Assembly (NCBI RefSeq): GCF_000143415.4
Contig: NW_003314277.1
Coordinates: 1,854,076 to 1,918,075 of the forward strand
Reading direction: 5' to 3'
DNA length: 64,000 nucleotides
DNA from: Selaginella moellendorffii
Lineage: Eukaryota; Streptophyta; Lycopodiopsida; Selaginellales; Selaginellaceae
In this document: positions 1 to 11,022 of the stretch, piece by piece
Layout of the letters: every line of letters starts with the position of its first letter
Numbering within the stretch: the stretch's first letter is position 1
Program-made: the position numbers and the translations under genes
Notes under the pieces: model-generated
Told to the model about the DNA's origin: nothing
Database searches by the model: none
Seen by the model: only the letters and a program-made list of their open reading frames with translations

Positions 1-65
1 GCCGTTGGTAATGGAGGGCATGGGAATTATGGCGCTAATAATCACTGCCTTAACGTGCCTCTTAA

Positions 66-425
66 TCACCAGGCCAGGATGTTTCCGTTTTCCTCATCGC
101 CCAGTTCCTCCATAGCCATCTCTTCTCCTTGTTCTTCTTCCTCGTCCTCTTCTTCTTCTTCTTGTGCTTCCTCGTCGTGTAACTTGGCTTCCATGGCGAT
201 CGCGACGAGCTCGGTGGTGGCGATGAGCCCGGCCTCGATCGCGGACTCGGTGCTGCTGCTGGGATCCAGGAGGAGTTCGTCCGCGAGCTCGTCCTCGCCG
301 CTGGTGCTCACCGAGACGCTGCAGCATGCCCTGTTCAAGCACAAGCGCTGCGTTGCGACGATCCAGCAGTGTCCAGTGGAGCACTTGCTGCTGTGATCGT
401 CGAATCTCGATCCAGTAGTCAGCAT
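66..425 (-). CDS. small acidic hypothetical protein
   Basis: A 119-codon open frame with a true ATG (complement of 423-425). The N-terminal third has several Cys (residues 14-36), the middle is Ser/Glu rich, and residues about 85-108 are almost purely Glu/Asp. I do not recognise the family. It lies at the window edge, so it may be one exon of a larger gene or an isolated ORF. The low-complexity acidic run comes from a GAA/GAG tract that could also arise by chance in a CT-rich region. Confidence 0.3.
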   Translation of the reverse strand: MLTTGSRFDDHSSKCSTGHCWIVATQRLCLNRACCSVSVSTSGEDELADELLLDPSSSTESAIEAGLIATTELVAIAMEAKLHDEEAQEEEEEDEEEEQGEEMAMEELGDEENGNILAW

Positions 426-2027
426 TATCTTCTAGGATTAGTGCTCTTGAGTTGAAAACGTTGGATGTTTCTCCATGCTAGACTATGATTGTATCAATAT
501 TTAACTTTTCTCAAAGCAAAGCAGTTTACCATATAAGACACCAATTGTAATGATCAAAAAGATGATCAAGAAACATCGGCTCTGCCCGAAAACTTTAGAC
601 ACGAACTTTTGAAGTGCAGCAACTTGCAAGTATTTTAAAGTTTTTCGAATTCTTTTCTAGTTATTTAAAAGCGCTTTTCAAATTCTTTGTGAGTTCTGTG
701 AAGATGATGATATAACAAATAAAAAATCGACAGTATGCTTAGAAAAAGGAGAGAAAAACAGCAAAGGACACATGAAGCTGCAGTCTCCATCGCAAGAATT
801 CAATGTGGAATGTTTTCAGATTGAATGGAATAGATATGTTGCGTGGGGAATCATGATCCTCATATGAAACCTCGAGTTAATGTAGGCACATATCACACAT
901 CAGTCTGATTGTTAGGGTGATGCCTTTCGGTTTGAACAATCCTCGCAACAGAAAAGAAAAACATAAACAAATCATATGCACTTCCCTTTCACTGTGGTTA
1001 TTGGAGTCCAGCCAAATGATTCCCAAGTAGCAGCCGTCCGTATATTCCAAATTCGACCATATGCTGCCTGCATGCACACACAGACACCAACAATCAATTC
1101 TTTGAAATTGTGCGTGTGCACGCGACTGATGTTTCAACCATTATTATTACTATTATTTTAGAAAAGTTTAAAAGTAATCTTCAGCCCAGCTCCAGATAGT
1201 GATAGACAAGTTGTAACAAGGCTCTAGTTTTTCATATGCAATCAAGGTGGCCATCAAAACACTTACAGGCAGCAACCGCGCTAAATTAACTCTTTCTCTT
1301 TCTCGCTCGCTCGGCTTGGGCCTTGCTTTCTCCTCTGCGTTTAATTTCGCTCTGGGAGATCTTTTGATTGCGTTGTTATGATCCATGAATGTTTTGCATT
1401 GACCTGTGGCAAGAAATCGATAACCACACAATAATGTTTCTCCCTGTAGCTTGATTTCTTTGAAAGGAATGAAAGAGATGCACGTATGCATGCATACCTG
1501 GTCCGAAACGCGTGTGTCCTCACGTCCACCTTCATTCTCGGCGTTATCTCCCGGATGGAGATTGTTCGTGGAGATGGAGCTCATCCATCTTCACTCGCAT
1601 TATAATGCCTGGGAAAGGAAAAGAAAACAACTTGCTCCAAACTCGGAGAGACCTTTCACTCACGTCAATCGCTTCACTCACTTCTCACTGCTACTCTCTC
1701 GGTCGTTTGGCTTACCCATCGCGCCGTTCCAACCAAGGGCTTGGTCCAAAATGGTCGATTTTGATCCTTGTGGCGCGTATGAACTCCCTTTAAGTGCCTG
1801 ACGAAACTCTGTACCATGTTACGTTGTCTTAAGATAAAACGCGGTGTGGCTCATGCCTGCGTGTAATCATAATGTTTGCTGTCAAGGAGAAATATAATGG
1901 CTTTAACGAGCTTCGACTTGCCTGCTTCCATGGTGAGTGCTGGTTCCAGAGCGTTGCTAACTGGCGCCACTACCTGCGAATCCATAACACTGCTGAGTCG
2001 TACTGCGATTGAAAGCCCCGCAGGGTA
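426..2027. other. intergenic region, no supported gene
   Basis: About 1.6 kb of moderately AT-rich sequence. Short open frames occur on both strands around 880-1800, but none has recognisable protein features or convincing splice structure. It contains the likely 3' UTR of the CDC7-like gene (minus strand) and perhaps the promoter of the acidic ORF. Confidence 0.5.
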
Positions 2028-4578
2028 TTAACCTTGGCTGGTCGGTCGTGCACGGTTTGTCTCGCTCAAACGCGTAGGGGCTATATGAGACAAAGCCGAG
2101 TGAACATCATGTAGCTGCAAATAAGAACTTACCAGCCGGTGCTCGGGAGCTTTCCTTGCTCTCAAACAAGGAGAGAAAAACTCGTGCTGCATTGCCTCGC
2201 GAGCGCTTATCCTCTCTTCGGGGTTAGCTTTCAGGCACTTGCTGATCAGGTCGAGAAAAGAAGAAGGTAGTTCAGGTGATTTGATCCACTCGGATATGGA
2301 GGTACCATCACAATCGTGTTTCAGTTCCTGAACGGCAAGCTTTTGATAAAACCAAGAAAGAGAGATAAAAAATAAAATCGTTCTACCTCAAGGAAGCACG
2401 TTTTTTTGGTTCCCACGAGTTCTTTCAACTCCCTTGTACCACATAGCTTTGCAATCTCCTGGATTGTCCTGCAGCATGCGTATGAAGAGCAATAAGAGAA
2501 GTTTCTTAAATGCAACAGATGGTCGTACTTGGGGACTCCACCGTTAGAAAAGGGCAGCTTTCCAGTTGCGATCTGGAGTAGCGTTACAGCAGCGGACCAG
2601 ATGTCAACCTTTACAGTTTGTGGAGAACCCAGCAAAACCTGTATCCAAGTGATCACATAGAGTGAAAAGTGCAGGAAAAATCAGCTAAGTACCTCTGGGG
2701 CGCCATATCCTTTTGTTCCAACGCAAGCTATTCTCCCTGGTTTTACAACTTCAGAGGGTCAGCACGGCTGTAGAACAAATGCTTACGTCGATCGAGAGAA
2801 CAAGACGGATAGATTGTTGCGAGCGGCTTGATATCTGTGACTGACGTCGGCTTCAAACCCACTCTCTTGCGAGCCTGGTTGGAAGGGATATTGCTCGTCA
2901 CATATTCCCTGAGAGGCTTTCTTGTCATCTGCACAGGCTGCATGTGTTCCTAAAGAGCAGAAATTCATCTCAAGAAGTTATAGCACAACATGGAATAGCC
3001 TACCTGAGACTTATAGTCAGCCGAACGTAATCTCTTTAGCATTTTATCGAAATCTTCGGCGTCTGCCTCCAGTCGAGAGCACTGTAATAAGGCGTTCCGT
3101 TCCTCTGTGAAAGTAATGTCGGCTGGCAGACTGCATTGCATCTGTCTGTTTTGGTTTGGCAGTCTTCCTGATCACATAAAGAACTTTCCATAAATTGCTA
3201 GAATAGATTGCCAATAGAATGCTTACTTTTAGCCCTTCCAGCGAGATCCTGTTCCTTGCAATAACGAAAGTTAGCATCCAGATAATAAAACTATAAAAGC
3301 GTACCAATGCAAGATTAAAATCCACTAAATGCCCCACTTTGCTTTTCCTTGAATAGAGGAAATTTCCTGGCTTCACATCCCTGTGTATAATGTTCTGCAG
3401 AAGTTCAAATGTAAAAACAGTGTTGACAAAAAAAAAAAAAAACAGGCCAACCTTTTGGTGCATGTAATTCAGCGCTTTGAACAGATGAAAACCATACGAT
3501 CGTAGATCATTCATACTAATGTCTTTCTTCAGCGACTGTAACAAATTAAGTTAGTCTAGAAAGTGGAAGAATAGTGTAAAACCTGAATGCTGTCGTATTC
3601 GACATGTTCCAGAACAAGATATTTCTTTTCACCGTCTCTAATGACTTCCTCCAACCTGATTATGCTGTGCTTGCCTCTATGTAAAGCAGAAACATCAAAC
3701 GAAATCTTACGAGAATAAAGATAAGCTTACCCAAACAATTTCAGCAATTTTATCTCCTTGTCAACACTCGCAGCAATTTTATCTCCTTGAAGTGGACCTG
3801 TGAGAATCGTTAGCAAAAGCCCTGGCCCAAAAAATATACAAAGAAACAACGCACACTTGATGGCAAAGAGCCGGCCATCTCCAAAGCGCCTCGCCTTAAA
3901 AACCACGCTATAAGCTCCTGAAAATATAAAGTTAGAGGATGGAATCTAGAGCGAAAGAATTAAAATGAGAAAAAGGAAAAGAATTACCCGAGCCTTCCAC
4001 GCCTTCTATCCTGTAGTTCTGCAAATTTGGAATGGGGATTGGTCCCTATGAAAGCCAGAAGTTAGGCTAGAAAGAAAGCTCCAAAAGAAGGCTACCTTTG
4101 TTCTATGGTGGAAAACTTCGTCGATGGCTTTAGCACTGTGTGGCGCTATCGGAACAAGCTCATGAGCGACCTCTTGCCTTTGATCCTCGTTGTCGGGAAC
4201 TAAATTTGAAGCCTCGAATTCGAGGACAGTCTCACCTTGGAGATCGTCTGGGGCTTCGAGACAAGCCCTTTGATCTACCGGCAAAGAATCCACGTCCGCG
4301 GCGACACCATTTCCTTTGCCCTGATTACCGTCACGATTGGCGCCGGAGAGCTCCAGATCTTCTTTTGCCTCGCACTCCACAGCACCAGAGTCGCACCTAT
4401 CGGCGCCAGGGCAAGAGATGAAGAGCCTTCTGGCTTTTCCCTTGAGAGGAGGCGGCGGCTCTTCCTCTGGTCGCCTTCTTTTCTCCAGACAGCTGCCTAC
4501 CTGCGATGGATCCACATCCAGCTTCCTGCGAATGTAGCCGCGAAATCGCGAGAGCAATGCGATGGAGAATCCCGCCAT
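2028..4578 (-). CDS. CDC7: CDC7-like (DBF4-dependent) Ser/Thr kinase
   Basis: Multi-exon minus-strand gene. Exon 1 starts at ATG 4578 (MAGFSIALL) and encodes about 180 residues of variable N-terminus. Then come a glycine loop (GSGGAYSVVFKARR), the VAIK-like FAIK, HRDVKPGNFLYS (3350-3390), DFNLA in place of DFG, GTKGYGAPEVLLGS, DIWSAAVTLLQIATGKLPF (2540-2640), and a final exon ending ANPEERISAREAMQHEFF. DFNLA and an insert before the APE motif are hallmarks of CDC7 kinases, which phosphorylate MCM to fire replication origins. The last exon reads through a possible donor at about 2135 to a TAA at 2028-2030; an extra terminal intron is possible. It shares a 97-bp divergent promoter with coilin that carries an E2F-type site. 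Confidence 0.85.
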
Positions 4579-4675
4579 CGCTACGCCACGGTTGCGCGCG
4601 ATCTGAAGAACCCTAGGTAGCAAAAAGTAGCGGGAAAATTTCAAGTGATCTATTAGGGTTTATGGTTTTAGGGCT
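4579..4675. promoter_or_regulatory. CDC7/coilin bidirectional promoter with E2F site and telo-boxes
   Basis: Only 97 bp separate the two divergent ATGs. The interval holds GCGGGAAA at 4630-4637 (complement TTTCCCGC, the plant E2F consensus) and two TTAGGG-type telo-box cores near 4654-4672. E2F sites typically drive S-phase genes such as CDC7. Function is inferred from the motif only. Confidence 0.55.
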
Positions 4676-6931
4676 ATGGCATTGAGGCTTCGTCTCCGCT
4701 TCGATGGCGCTTGCGGCCTCGCGAAGAATTCGCAGGGCATGCTGCAGTGGTGGTTCTCGGTCTCGGATTCCATGGCGACAATCGCTGATCTCGCCGCGGG
4801 GATTGTGTCGTTCTTCCACTTACAGCGCTCTTGTCCTTACGGTGTTCTTCTCCTGGTAAGCATGTAAGAAGTGAATGTAGGCCTCTTAATCGATCGACCA
4901 GATGGAAGATTTCGCTCTGCCGCCCTTGCAATCGATCGGCTTGCTGAGTGACAAGGATATCATCACGTAAGTTTTTTCAATGTTCGTTCCTTCTCTTGAA
5001 AATGTAATCGTTTGTTTTGCAGTGTGAAGCCTTTGGAATTTCCTCCACACGCGCCTTTGAAATGGGGACAGCTCCCAGAAGAAGACGATGGCAACAAAGT
5101 GCTGAGAATTTGCGCTCAAGATGAGTTTGAAAAGGAGTCGGGCGGATACAAAAGCGAAGACGAAGGGCTCGCACAGACAGCTTCCATCGACGAAGATTTT
5201 CCGAGAAGGCCAAGGTCTTTGCAAATGAAAGAGAGGTACCGTGTTTTATTTTTTTTTCCTTTGCTGCCTTTGTGACTTGGAAACATTCTTTAGGCTGAAG
5301 AAGATGTTAAAACCCGTGGCCAAAGTTTTCAAACGTAAGACTGCCAATGTTGACAAGAAGCCGAAAAGAAAGTAAGATTGTGTGATATATTTGTGCGTTG
5401 TTTCTATAGCGCCGATTTGCAGGAAACAAGCAGAAAAAGATGAAACCGAAAACGGTGAGGTGTTGTCGAGCAAGAAGACCAAGAAAAAGAAGAGAAAGAT
5501 CGAAGAAGAGGAGGACGACAGCTCAGAAGACGATAAACATGAAGTCCAAAAAGATGAGCCCAGGTACACATTTTAGGCTCTCGTGTACGCTTGTTGTCTT
5601 GTGGCATAAGTTGTTCTCACGTCTTATGACATATCAGAAATGACGAGCCCAAGAACAACGAAGCACAAGAAAAGGTAGACGCTTATTATTGAAAGATACT
5701 CAACGAAGATTGTATTGCAGACCATTAGTAGGAGTTCTCGAAGGAAGAAAGCAAAACGTGCTTGGCTAAGAACGAACAAGCTCGCACAGGCTGCGGAAGT
5801 GAGTTTCTTGTTTTCTCATGTGTCCCAAAACACTATTTCCATTGCAGGTTGGTCGTGAAAACACTACAGTTGACATTCAGTTGCCAGAGGAGCAAGTTGC
5901 GAAGCCTACGGTAGTAGCTCCCGGGCATATACGATTTGAACCTCTTGATTCTGGTATGTGAGCTTCTCTCAAGAGTAAGATTCTGACTCTCGTGAAATGG
6001 CTGTGCAGATGAAAACGAGAGCACTCCTGTGGTAAGCTTGGTGTTAGAGATGTTTGCTTGATAATTGAACAACCGGTTTTTTTGCAGCCTATGAATTTTG
6101 GTGGTGGACTTAAAAGCAAGAAGCAGGGGCAGAGTTGGGGCCAGCAGAAGCGATCAGGACGCCAGGAGAGAACGTGGAACAGCACAGTGGGAGAAGAAGC
6201 AAGAACAGTCCAAGAATACAAGACCATTGCAGAGGCAACGCTCGATTTTAACAGCCTTCCGCTGCTGCAAGGCATTCCAGAGGTTTAAATTGATTCCAGA
6301 ATTTGTTTCAGTTGACGGAAGTTTTTACTTTGCGGCAGGAGGGAGATGTTCTTGCTTACAAACTGGTGGAGCTATCCACATCTGGAACACCGGAGGTTTC
6401 TTCATTCAGAGTAAGTTTCAACTCCACAAGTCTCTTAGTCCTTAAAGCCTGTGTGGTTTGACAGGTGGGAAAGGTTACAATCTACGACAATAACTCGAAG
6501 GTTGTGAAACTGGTTCCAGTCCAGGACTATCCACTGGAAAGAATAAATGAGGAGTCGGAATTCCCCGAGCCTTACCAGGAAGATGGCTCGCTCGAGGTAA
6601 ATGCCGTGGACGTGTTTTTGGCACTAGAGTTTCCATGATTCCAGATGGATATCTCACTCCTTGTGGAAGCGCACATACTCCAAGGGAACACCACAACGAG
6701 CACACAGAACACAAAGACGACACCTTCTGGTATGAAACTCTCCTTCAAATTTTCAAACTTCCAAAACTCTCTACTGCAGAGAATGGTTTGCTTCCTGAGC
6801 CAGCGAACAAAAAAGAGGAAGAGCTCAAGGTCCCTCCAACAAAAGCCGAGAGGTGGCAGATCAAATCCATGAAAGCTGCCGGCTTGAGCGCTACACTGGA
6901 TCGGCTACGCGCTACATGCCTAGACGAGTGA
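4676..6931 (+). CDS. COIL: coilin (Cajal body scaffold)
   Basis: Multi-exon gene. The N-terminal exon (ATG 4676, MALRLRLRFDGACGL) matches the coilin ubiquitin-like N-domain, including SDSMATIADLAAGI and SCPYGVLLL, followed by MEDFALPPLQSIGLLSDKDII. The centre is Lys/Glu rich with NLS-like KKTKKKKRK (about 5480). The C-terminal exons encode the atypical Tudor-like region, with GDVLAYKLVELS, FRVGKVTIYD and KVVKLVPVQDYPL (6340-6540). Stop TGA is at 6929-6931. Coilin nucleates Cajal bodies, where snRNPs mature. The last exon ends 7 bp before the stop of the convergent WDR55 gene. Confidence 0.88.
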
Positions 6932-6938
6932 GAGCTCC

Positions 6939-7958
6939 TCAAATTAGATCCGCGAAGAACGACGAAGAGCCACCACCAGGTACGTGACTCTTCCCCCTCC
7001 TGTCCATCTCTTCCTCGTTTCTAACGCTCGCATTCGCAGAGCCACCGTTGCTAGAGGCGGAGTTACCAGTCATGTCCCAGAGCTTCAAAACTTGATCGTG
7101 AGAAACGCTTCCCAGCACCGACTTATCAAACGAAAACGCCAGCCTCTCCACTGGGAAGTCCGAGTGCTCGCCAATCACGCCAGTGATCCGGTTTGGCAGT
7201 ATGGAAACTTGGCGGATGATCCCATCGCTGGAACCGGTGATGAGCGTCGCCTCATCCAGCTTGAGCATGGAATCCACGGAGCTGGGATGACCCACGAAGC
7301 GATCGTCGCAGTCCTGGAACTCACCCCACGAGTAGAGCAATAGAACTCCACTTTGCGATCCACACACTACTTTGGTGCGTTGTTTAGCGAGAACCACCGA
7401 GAGGAGCTCGTCCTCGGAGAACTCGGACCGAAAATCCACCTTGTTCCTTCGCAAGCTGCTCACTGCTAGCGTTCCATCGCCGCTGACGCTCAGGAGCTCC
7501 ATCATCTCGCCCACGAACTCGAGATCGCTGACGAAGTCCTCGTGCGCGGCGATGGATCCAACGCAGCGGCTCTGGCGGGTGTCCCAGATCTTGATGGTGC
7601 CGCCGTCGTCGCCCGTGGCGATGGTGGTGTCGGTGAGATTGACGATGCGGTTGATCGCGGTGTCGTGCGCGTCGGGGAATCGCGAGACGCGCTGCCCGGA
7701 TTCTACTCCCGTGGCGTCGATGGAGCGATCCGGGGAGACGGAGAGGAGGATCTCGCCGGCGTTGACGAAGGCGAGGCCGCGGCAGGATTCCTTGTGTGGG
7801 CGGCAGGACCAGAGGCGGCGCGGCGGCGGAGGATCATCGGCGGCGCAATCGGCGTACCTGTAGAGGTGGATGCGGCCAGAGACGAGGCCGGCGGCGACAA
7901 GCGGCGAGGAGGGATGGAATGCGAGGTCGAATGGCACGGATTTGAAGTGGATCTCCAT
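6939..7958 (-). CDS. WDR55: WD40-repeat protein, WDR55 homologue
   Basis: Intronless gene of 339 aa starting at MEIHFKSVPFDLAFHPS (ATG 7956-7958); an in-frame upstream extension to 8036 lacks family similarity. Repeats are visible at AHDTAINRI...GTIKIWDTR, AHEDFVSDLEF, GHPSSVDSMLKL and VSHDQVLKLWDM. The start PFDLAFHPSSPLVAAGL and the order of repeats match WDR55, a nucleolar/DDB1-binding WD40 protein implicated in rRNA processing and plant reproduction. The tail is Ser/Gly/Arg rich. Family assignment is firm; the exact orthologue is likely. Confidence 0.85.
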   Translation of the reverse strand: MEIHFKSVPFDLAFHPSSPLVAAGLVSGRIHLYRYADCAADDPPPPRRLWSCRPHKESCRGLAFVNAGEILLSVSPDRSIDATGVESGQRVSRFPDAHDTAINRIVNLTDTTIATGDDGGTIKIWDTRQSRCVGSIAAHEDFVSDLEFVGEMMELLSVSGDGTLAVSSLRRNKVDFRSEFSEDELLSVVLAKQRTKVVCGSQSGVLLLYSWGEFQDCDDRFVGHPSSVDSMLKLDEATLITGSSDGIIRQVSILPNRITGVIGEHSDFPVERLAFSFDKSVLGSVSHDQVLKLWDMTGNSASSNGGSANASVRNEEEMDRRGKSHVPGGGSSSFFADLI

Positions 7959-8076
7959 GGCCGCGGCGCGCAAGAACCCTAAAAACCCAAAACCTCTTAG
8001 AGCTTTATGAATGGAATGGAATGTTCTCCAAAACAAAACAAAGGAAAAAATGCTGGGGAATTCGCGAAGCTATGGA

Positions 8077-8420
8077 TCATCTTTGTGGCTCCAATGGCGG
8101 CTTCCCTGTCATGTTGGCAACGACCTGCGCAAGAGAATCGATCTAAATGAGAAGAGGAGGAGAGATTCTTGAGCTCAAACTCACGGATTTAAGATTGGGG
8201 TTTGGAGGCTGCTCGGATTTGTAGAGCGCCTCGCGCAGCGGAGGAACAACGAGCGGAAGAATCAATCCTGCCCACCAAAATCAAAGACTTTGACCCCCAA
8301 ACTGCGAGAGATCGCTCAATTCCACTCACCGATCGATGCTACGATGCCGCTGATCACTAAAACCGGCTGGTTGAGCACCAGCGCCTTCATCTTCACATTG
8401 AATCCATGCGTGTCCCCCAT
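8077..8420 (-). CDS. small single-pass membrane protein, complex I NDUFA3/B9-like
   Basis: Three exons I assembled by hand: 8330-8420, 8185-8267 and 8077-8124 with GT/AG borders, giving 73 aa. It starts MGDTHGFNVKMKALVLNQ, followed by a hydrophobic segment, PVLVISGIVASIGLILP, then LVVPPLREAL and a Pro-rich tail ending KPPLEPQR. The motif PVLV-S-x(8)-ILP followed by aromatic/basic residues resembles the mitochondrial complex I accessory subunit NDUFA3 (B9). The match is short, so other small inner-membrane proteins are possible. Its stop lies 118 bp upstream of the WDR55 start, on the same strand. Confidence 0.6.
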
Positions 8421-8802
8421 TTTGCCTCTCCTCTCCCTCGCTAGAACCCTAGAATCTCTTCTAGCCCTAGCACCACATTTCTTGCCACGTGTCAGTACGA
8501 AGAATATTTTAAATTTAAAAAAGTGATTCCTCTTTCCTCGATTCATCCATGCCTTTCGGTTGCCTCAACTGTCAGCCTAAAGTGGCGCGCCGACGGCCTC
8601 CAGCGCGCCACGTGGCCGTCTCGAAGCGTTCCCTGGATTCATGGGAATGCATATAGCTAGGCGCGATGAGAGAGATCCAAAGTAGAGAAGAAGAGGGCCA
8701 AATATATTTTAGGGTTCTTGGGCGCGCGCGCGCGCGGGGCTCTCGTCCAATGCCGGCTACCGGCCGATGAGACGGCGGCGGCACGATGGTATGTAGAGAG
8801 GA
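8421..8802. promoter_or_regulatory. shared upstream region of NDUFA3-like and SPAG6 genes
   Basis: 382 bp between divergent starts. It contains an AGGGTTC telo-box-like core at about 8711 and a short (GC)n dinucleotide run near 8720-8737. CCACGTGT/CACGTGG-type G-box cores lie near 8486 and 8609. No TATA box stands out. Confidence 0.4.
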
Positions 8803-10903
8803 ATGGCGACTGCACGATCGATTCTCCAGGTCGTTGAGAGCTTCCAAAAGTCGCGCACGCTGTTTGCCCGGACGATCGCGGAGCTCGCTCTAAAGCCACA
8901 GGTATACTGCCTAAATCCAAGAACACCGCAGCTTAATCTCTATGCAAGGTAAGCTGGAACAAGATCTTTCGATTTGATAGAGATCCAAGAATTCCTTTTT
9001 CTTCTTCCTCGTGCTTGATCTGTGCTTGTTTGTGATCGCAGAACGTGGAGATTCTCCACAATGCCGGTGTTCTGGTCTTGCTGCGACCACTCTTGCTGGA
9101 TTGCATCCCACAAATCCAGCAATTGGCAGCGCTGGGCCTCTCCCGGCTCGCAAACTACAGCGAAGAGCTAGCGGAGGTTTTTGTCACGGAGAAAATCCTC
9201 CAGCAAGTTCTATTCCCCCTCAGGTAACTCGCCATACAAAAAAATTTCTGTCCAAAAGAATTCTCCTCCATCTCTAATCGTTTTTCTCTCCTCTTACCTC
9301 TCAGAGATATCAATCGTCACAACAAGAAGGCCGCCGCGAATGTCCTGCGAGCTGTGGCCAAGCACACGGCGCCCCTGGCACAGGCGGTGGTGGAGTCTGG
9401 AGCTCTGGAGCCACTGGTGCATTGCCTCGAGGAATTCGATCCATCCGTCAAGGAGGCCGGCGCGTCGACGCTGGCCAACATCGCCAGGCACAACGCTCGT
9501 CTCGCCCAGGCCGTGGCGGACGCTCGAGCGATTGGATTCCTCATTCTTTGCGTCCAGGTATGTAAAAGCTCAGCAATCTCTTCTTCCATCCTGCTAAGAT
9601 GAAACTCATGAACTTGTCAGGAACCCGAGATTGCGCTGCGAACAGCCGCAGGCACAGCGCTCTCGGAAATAGCAAAACATACCCCGGAGTTGTCCCAAGT
9701 TGTGATCGAAGCTGGAGCTACACCACACCTTGCCGCGCTCCTCACGCACAATGACTTCAGAGTAAAACGAGTGGTAAGTTTCTCTCGTCCAAACAAAGCT
9801 GGTAAAATTTACGTACCTCCTTGTCTACCAGGGTTGCTTGGCGCTCAGTCAGCTGGCCAGACACGTCGAGGATCAAGCAGAGGTTGGCCACGAGCACTTT
9901 CTCTCGCTGATCTTCATTTGGTTTCTAATCGTTGCTCTGTAGGCCGTTGTGGAGCAAGAGATCTTCCCCAAGATGTTCGGCTGCTTGAAAGACCAGGATC
10001 CCCAACTCCGAAGAAACGGAGCCACTCTGATACGCGAGGTCGTCAAGCACTCGGCAGCGCTCGCCCAGCTTGTTGTTGGCGCCGGTGGACTCTCCGTCTT
10101 GATCGAAAACATTTCGGACACTTTCGGCAACGAGCGCTTGCCAGGTACTCTCTTTTTTTCCTGTCCAGTTTCCTGCCACCTTTCTTTTTGTCCTGTGTTT
10201 CCTGCCACCGCAAAGTAACCAACGCCGGGGACTGTACAGGTATAATGGCTGTCGGCTACATTGGCGCCTTCGACGAGATGCTGTCCAGCTCGGTCATCGC
10301 GTCAGGCGGCGTGGCGGCGATGGTGTGTGCACTCGTTCAGGAGCACGAAGACCACATCAAGAGCGCGTCCGCATGGGCTCTGGGACAGATCGGCAAGCAC
10401 GGCCCCGTCCACGCTCTTGCCGTTGCCGAGGCCGGAGCGCTCCCACACCTGGTCGCCACCTTCCTGTCGAAGACCAGCAGTGAGGACCTCCAGTCCAAGT
10501 GCAAGAAAGCTCTCAAGAACCTCTCGGACCGTCTGAGTCACCTCCCCGCTCTGGATTCGCTGCTACAGGTACGTCCATCTTGTTCTTTGAGCTTCTTCGC
10601 TGAGAGACTGTCGGGGCTTTGTCACAGGGACCAATGCTGCCTGAAGGTATACTCAAGTACGTCCTAGGCTCTCTCGCGAAGGTGTTGGCCGCGGATAGTG
10701 ATGCCAGAGCCAAGTTCGTGACGTCTGGCGGCTTTGAGAAGCTCCAGAACCTGGCAGCCGAGCCGGGCACGGAGCTGCGCGAGTGCATCGACCTCATCAA
10801 CAGCGTCTACCCGGTGGAGATTGTCCACTACTACTCTCCAGGATACTCGGAAGTCCTGCTGAAGAAGCTTACTGGTGCGAAGCCAGCCATCCCCGTAGGC
10901 TGA
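8803..10903 (+). CDS. SPAG6: SPAG6/PF16 axonemal armadillo-repeat protein
   Basis: Multi-exon gene; exon 1 is 8803-8901 (MATARSILQVVESFQKSRTL) and exon 2 begins at 9042 (NVEILHNAGVLVLLRPLLLD). Successive armadillo repeats follow the animal/algal protein closely: QLAALGLSRLANYSEEL, KAAANVLRAVAKHTAPLAQ, SALxxIAKHTPELSQVV, ATLIREVVKHSAALAQLVV, SASAWALGQIGKHGP. The C-terminus is YPVEIVHYYSPGYSEVLL, and the stop is at 10901-10903. SPAG6/PF16 is a central-apparatus protein needed for flagellar motility. Its presence implies flagellated sperm, which lycophytes have and flowering plants lack. Total is about 500 aa, the usual family length. Confidence 0.93.
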
Positions 10904-11022
10904 GAGGCGAAAAAACTTTGTCGAGCTGGTTGAGCTCCACGGCTGAGCTTGTAAGTGTAAATGTGTGGCAAAAACGTCGAGTACGAGTTCGTCATCTCGG
11001 TCTTTTCAAAACGGGCATTCCT

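Noticed and set aside
1168-1801. Overlapping 138- and 116-codon open frames on opposite strands
   Set aside because: Neither has domain-like composition, splice context or a family I recognise; overlapping random frames are expected in this composition.
7372-7982. Long plus-strand frames opposite WDR55 (163 and 146 codons)
   Set aside because: They are antisense shadows of a clear WD40 gene with strong codon bias.
8720-8738. (GC)n run as a functional element
   Set aside because: Nine or so dinucleotides can arise by slippage; no further support.
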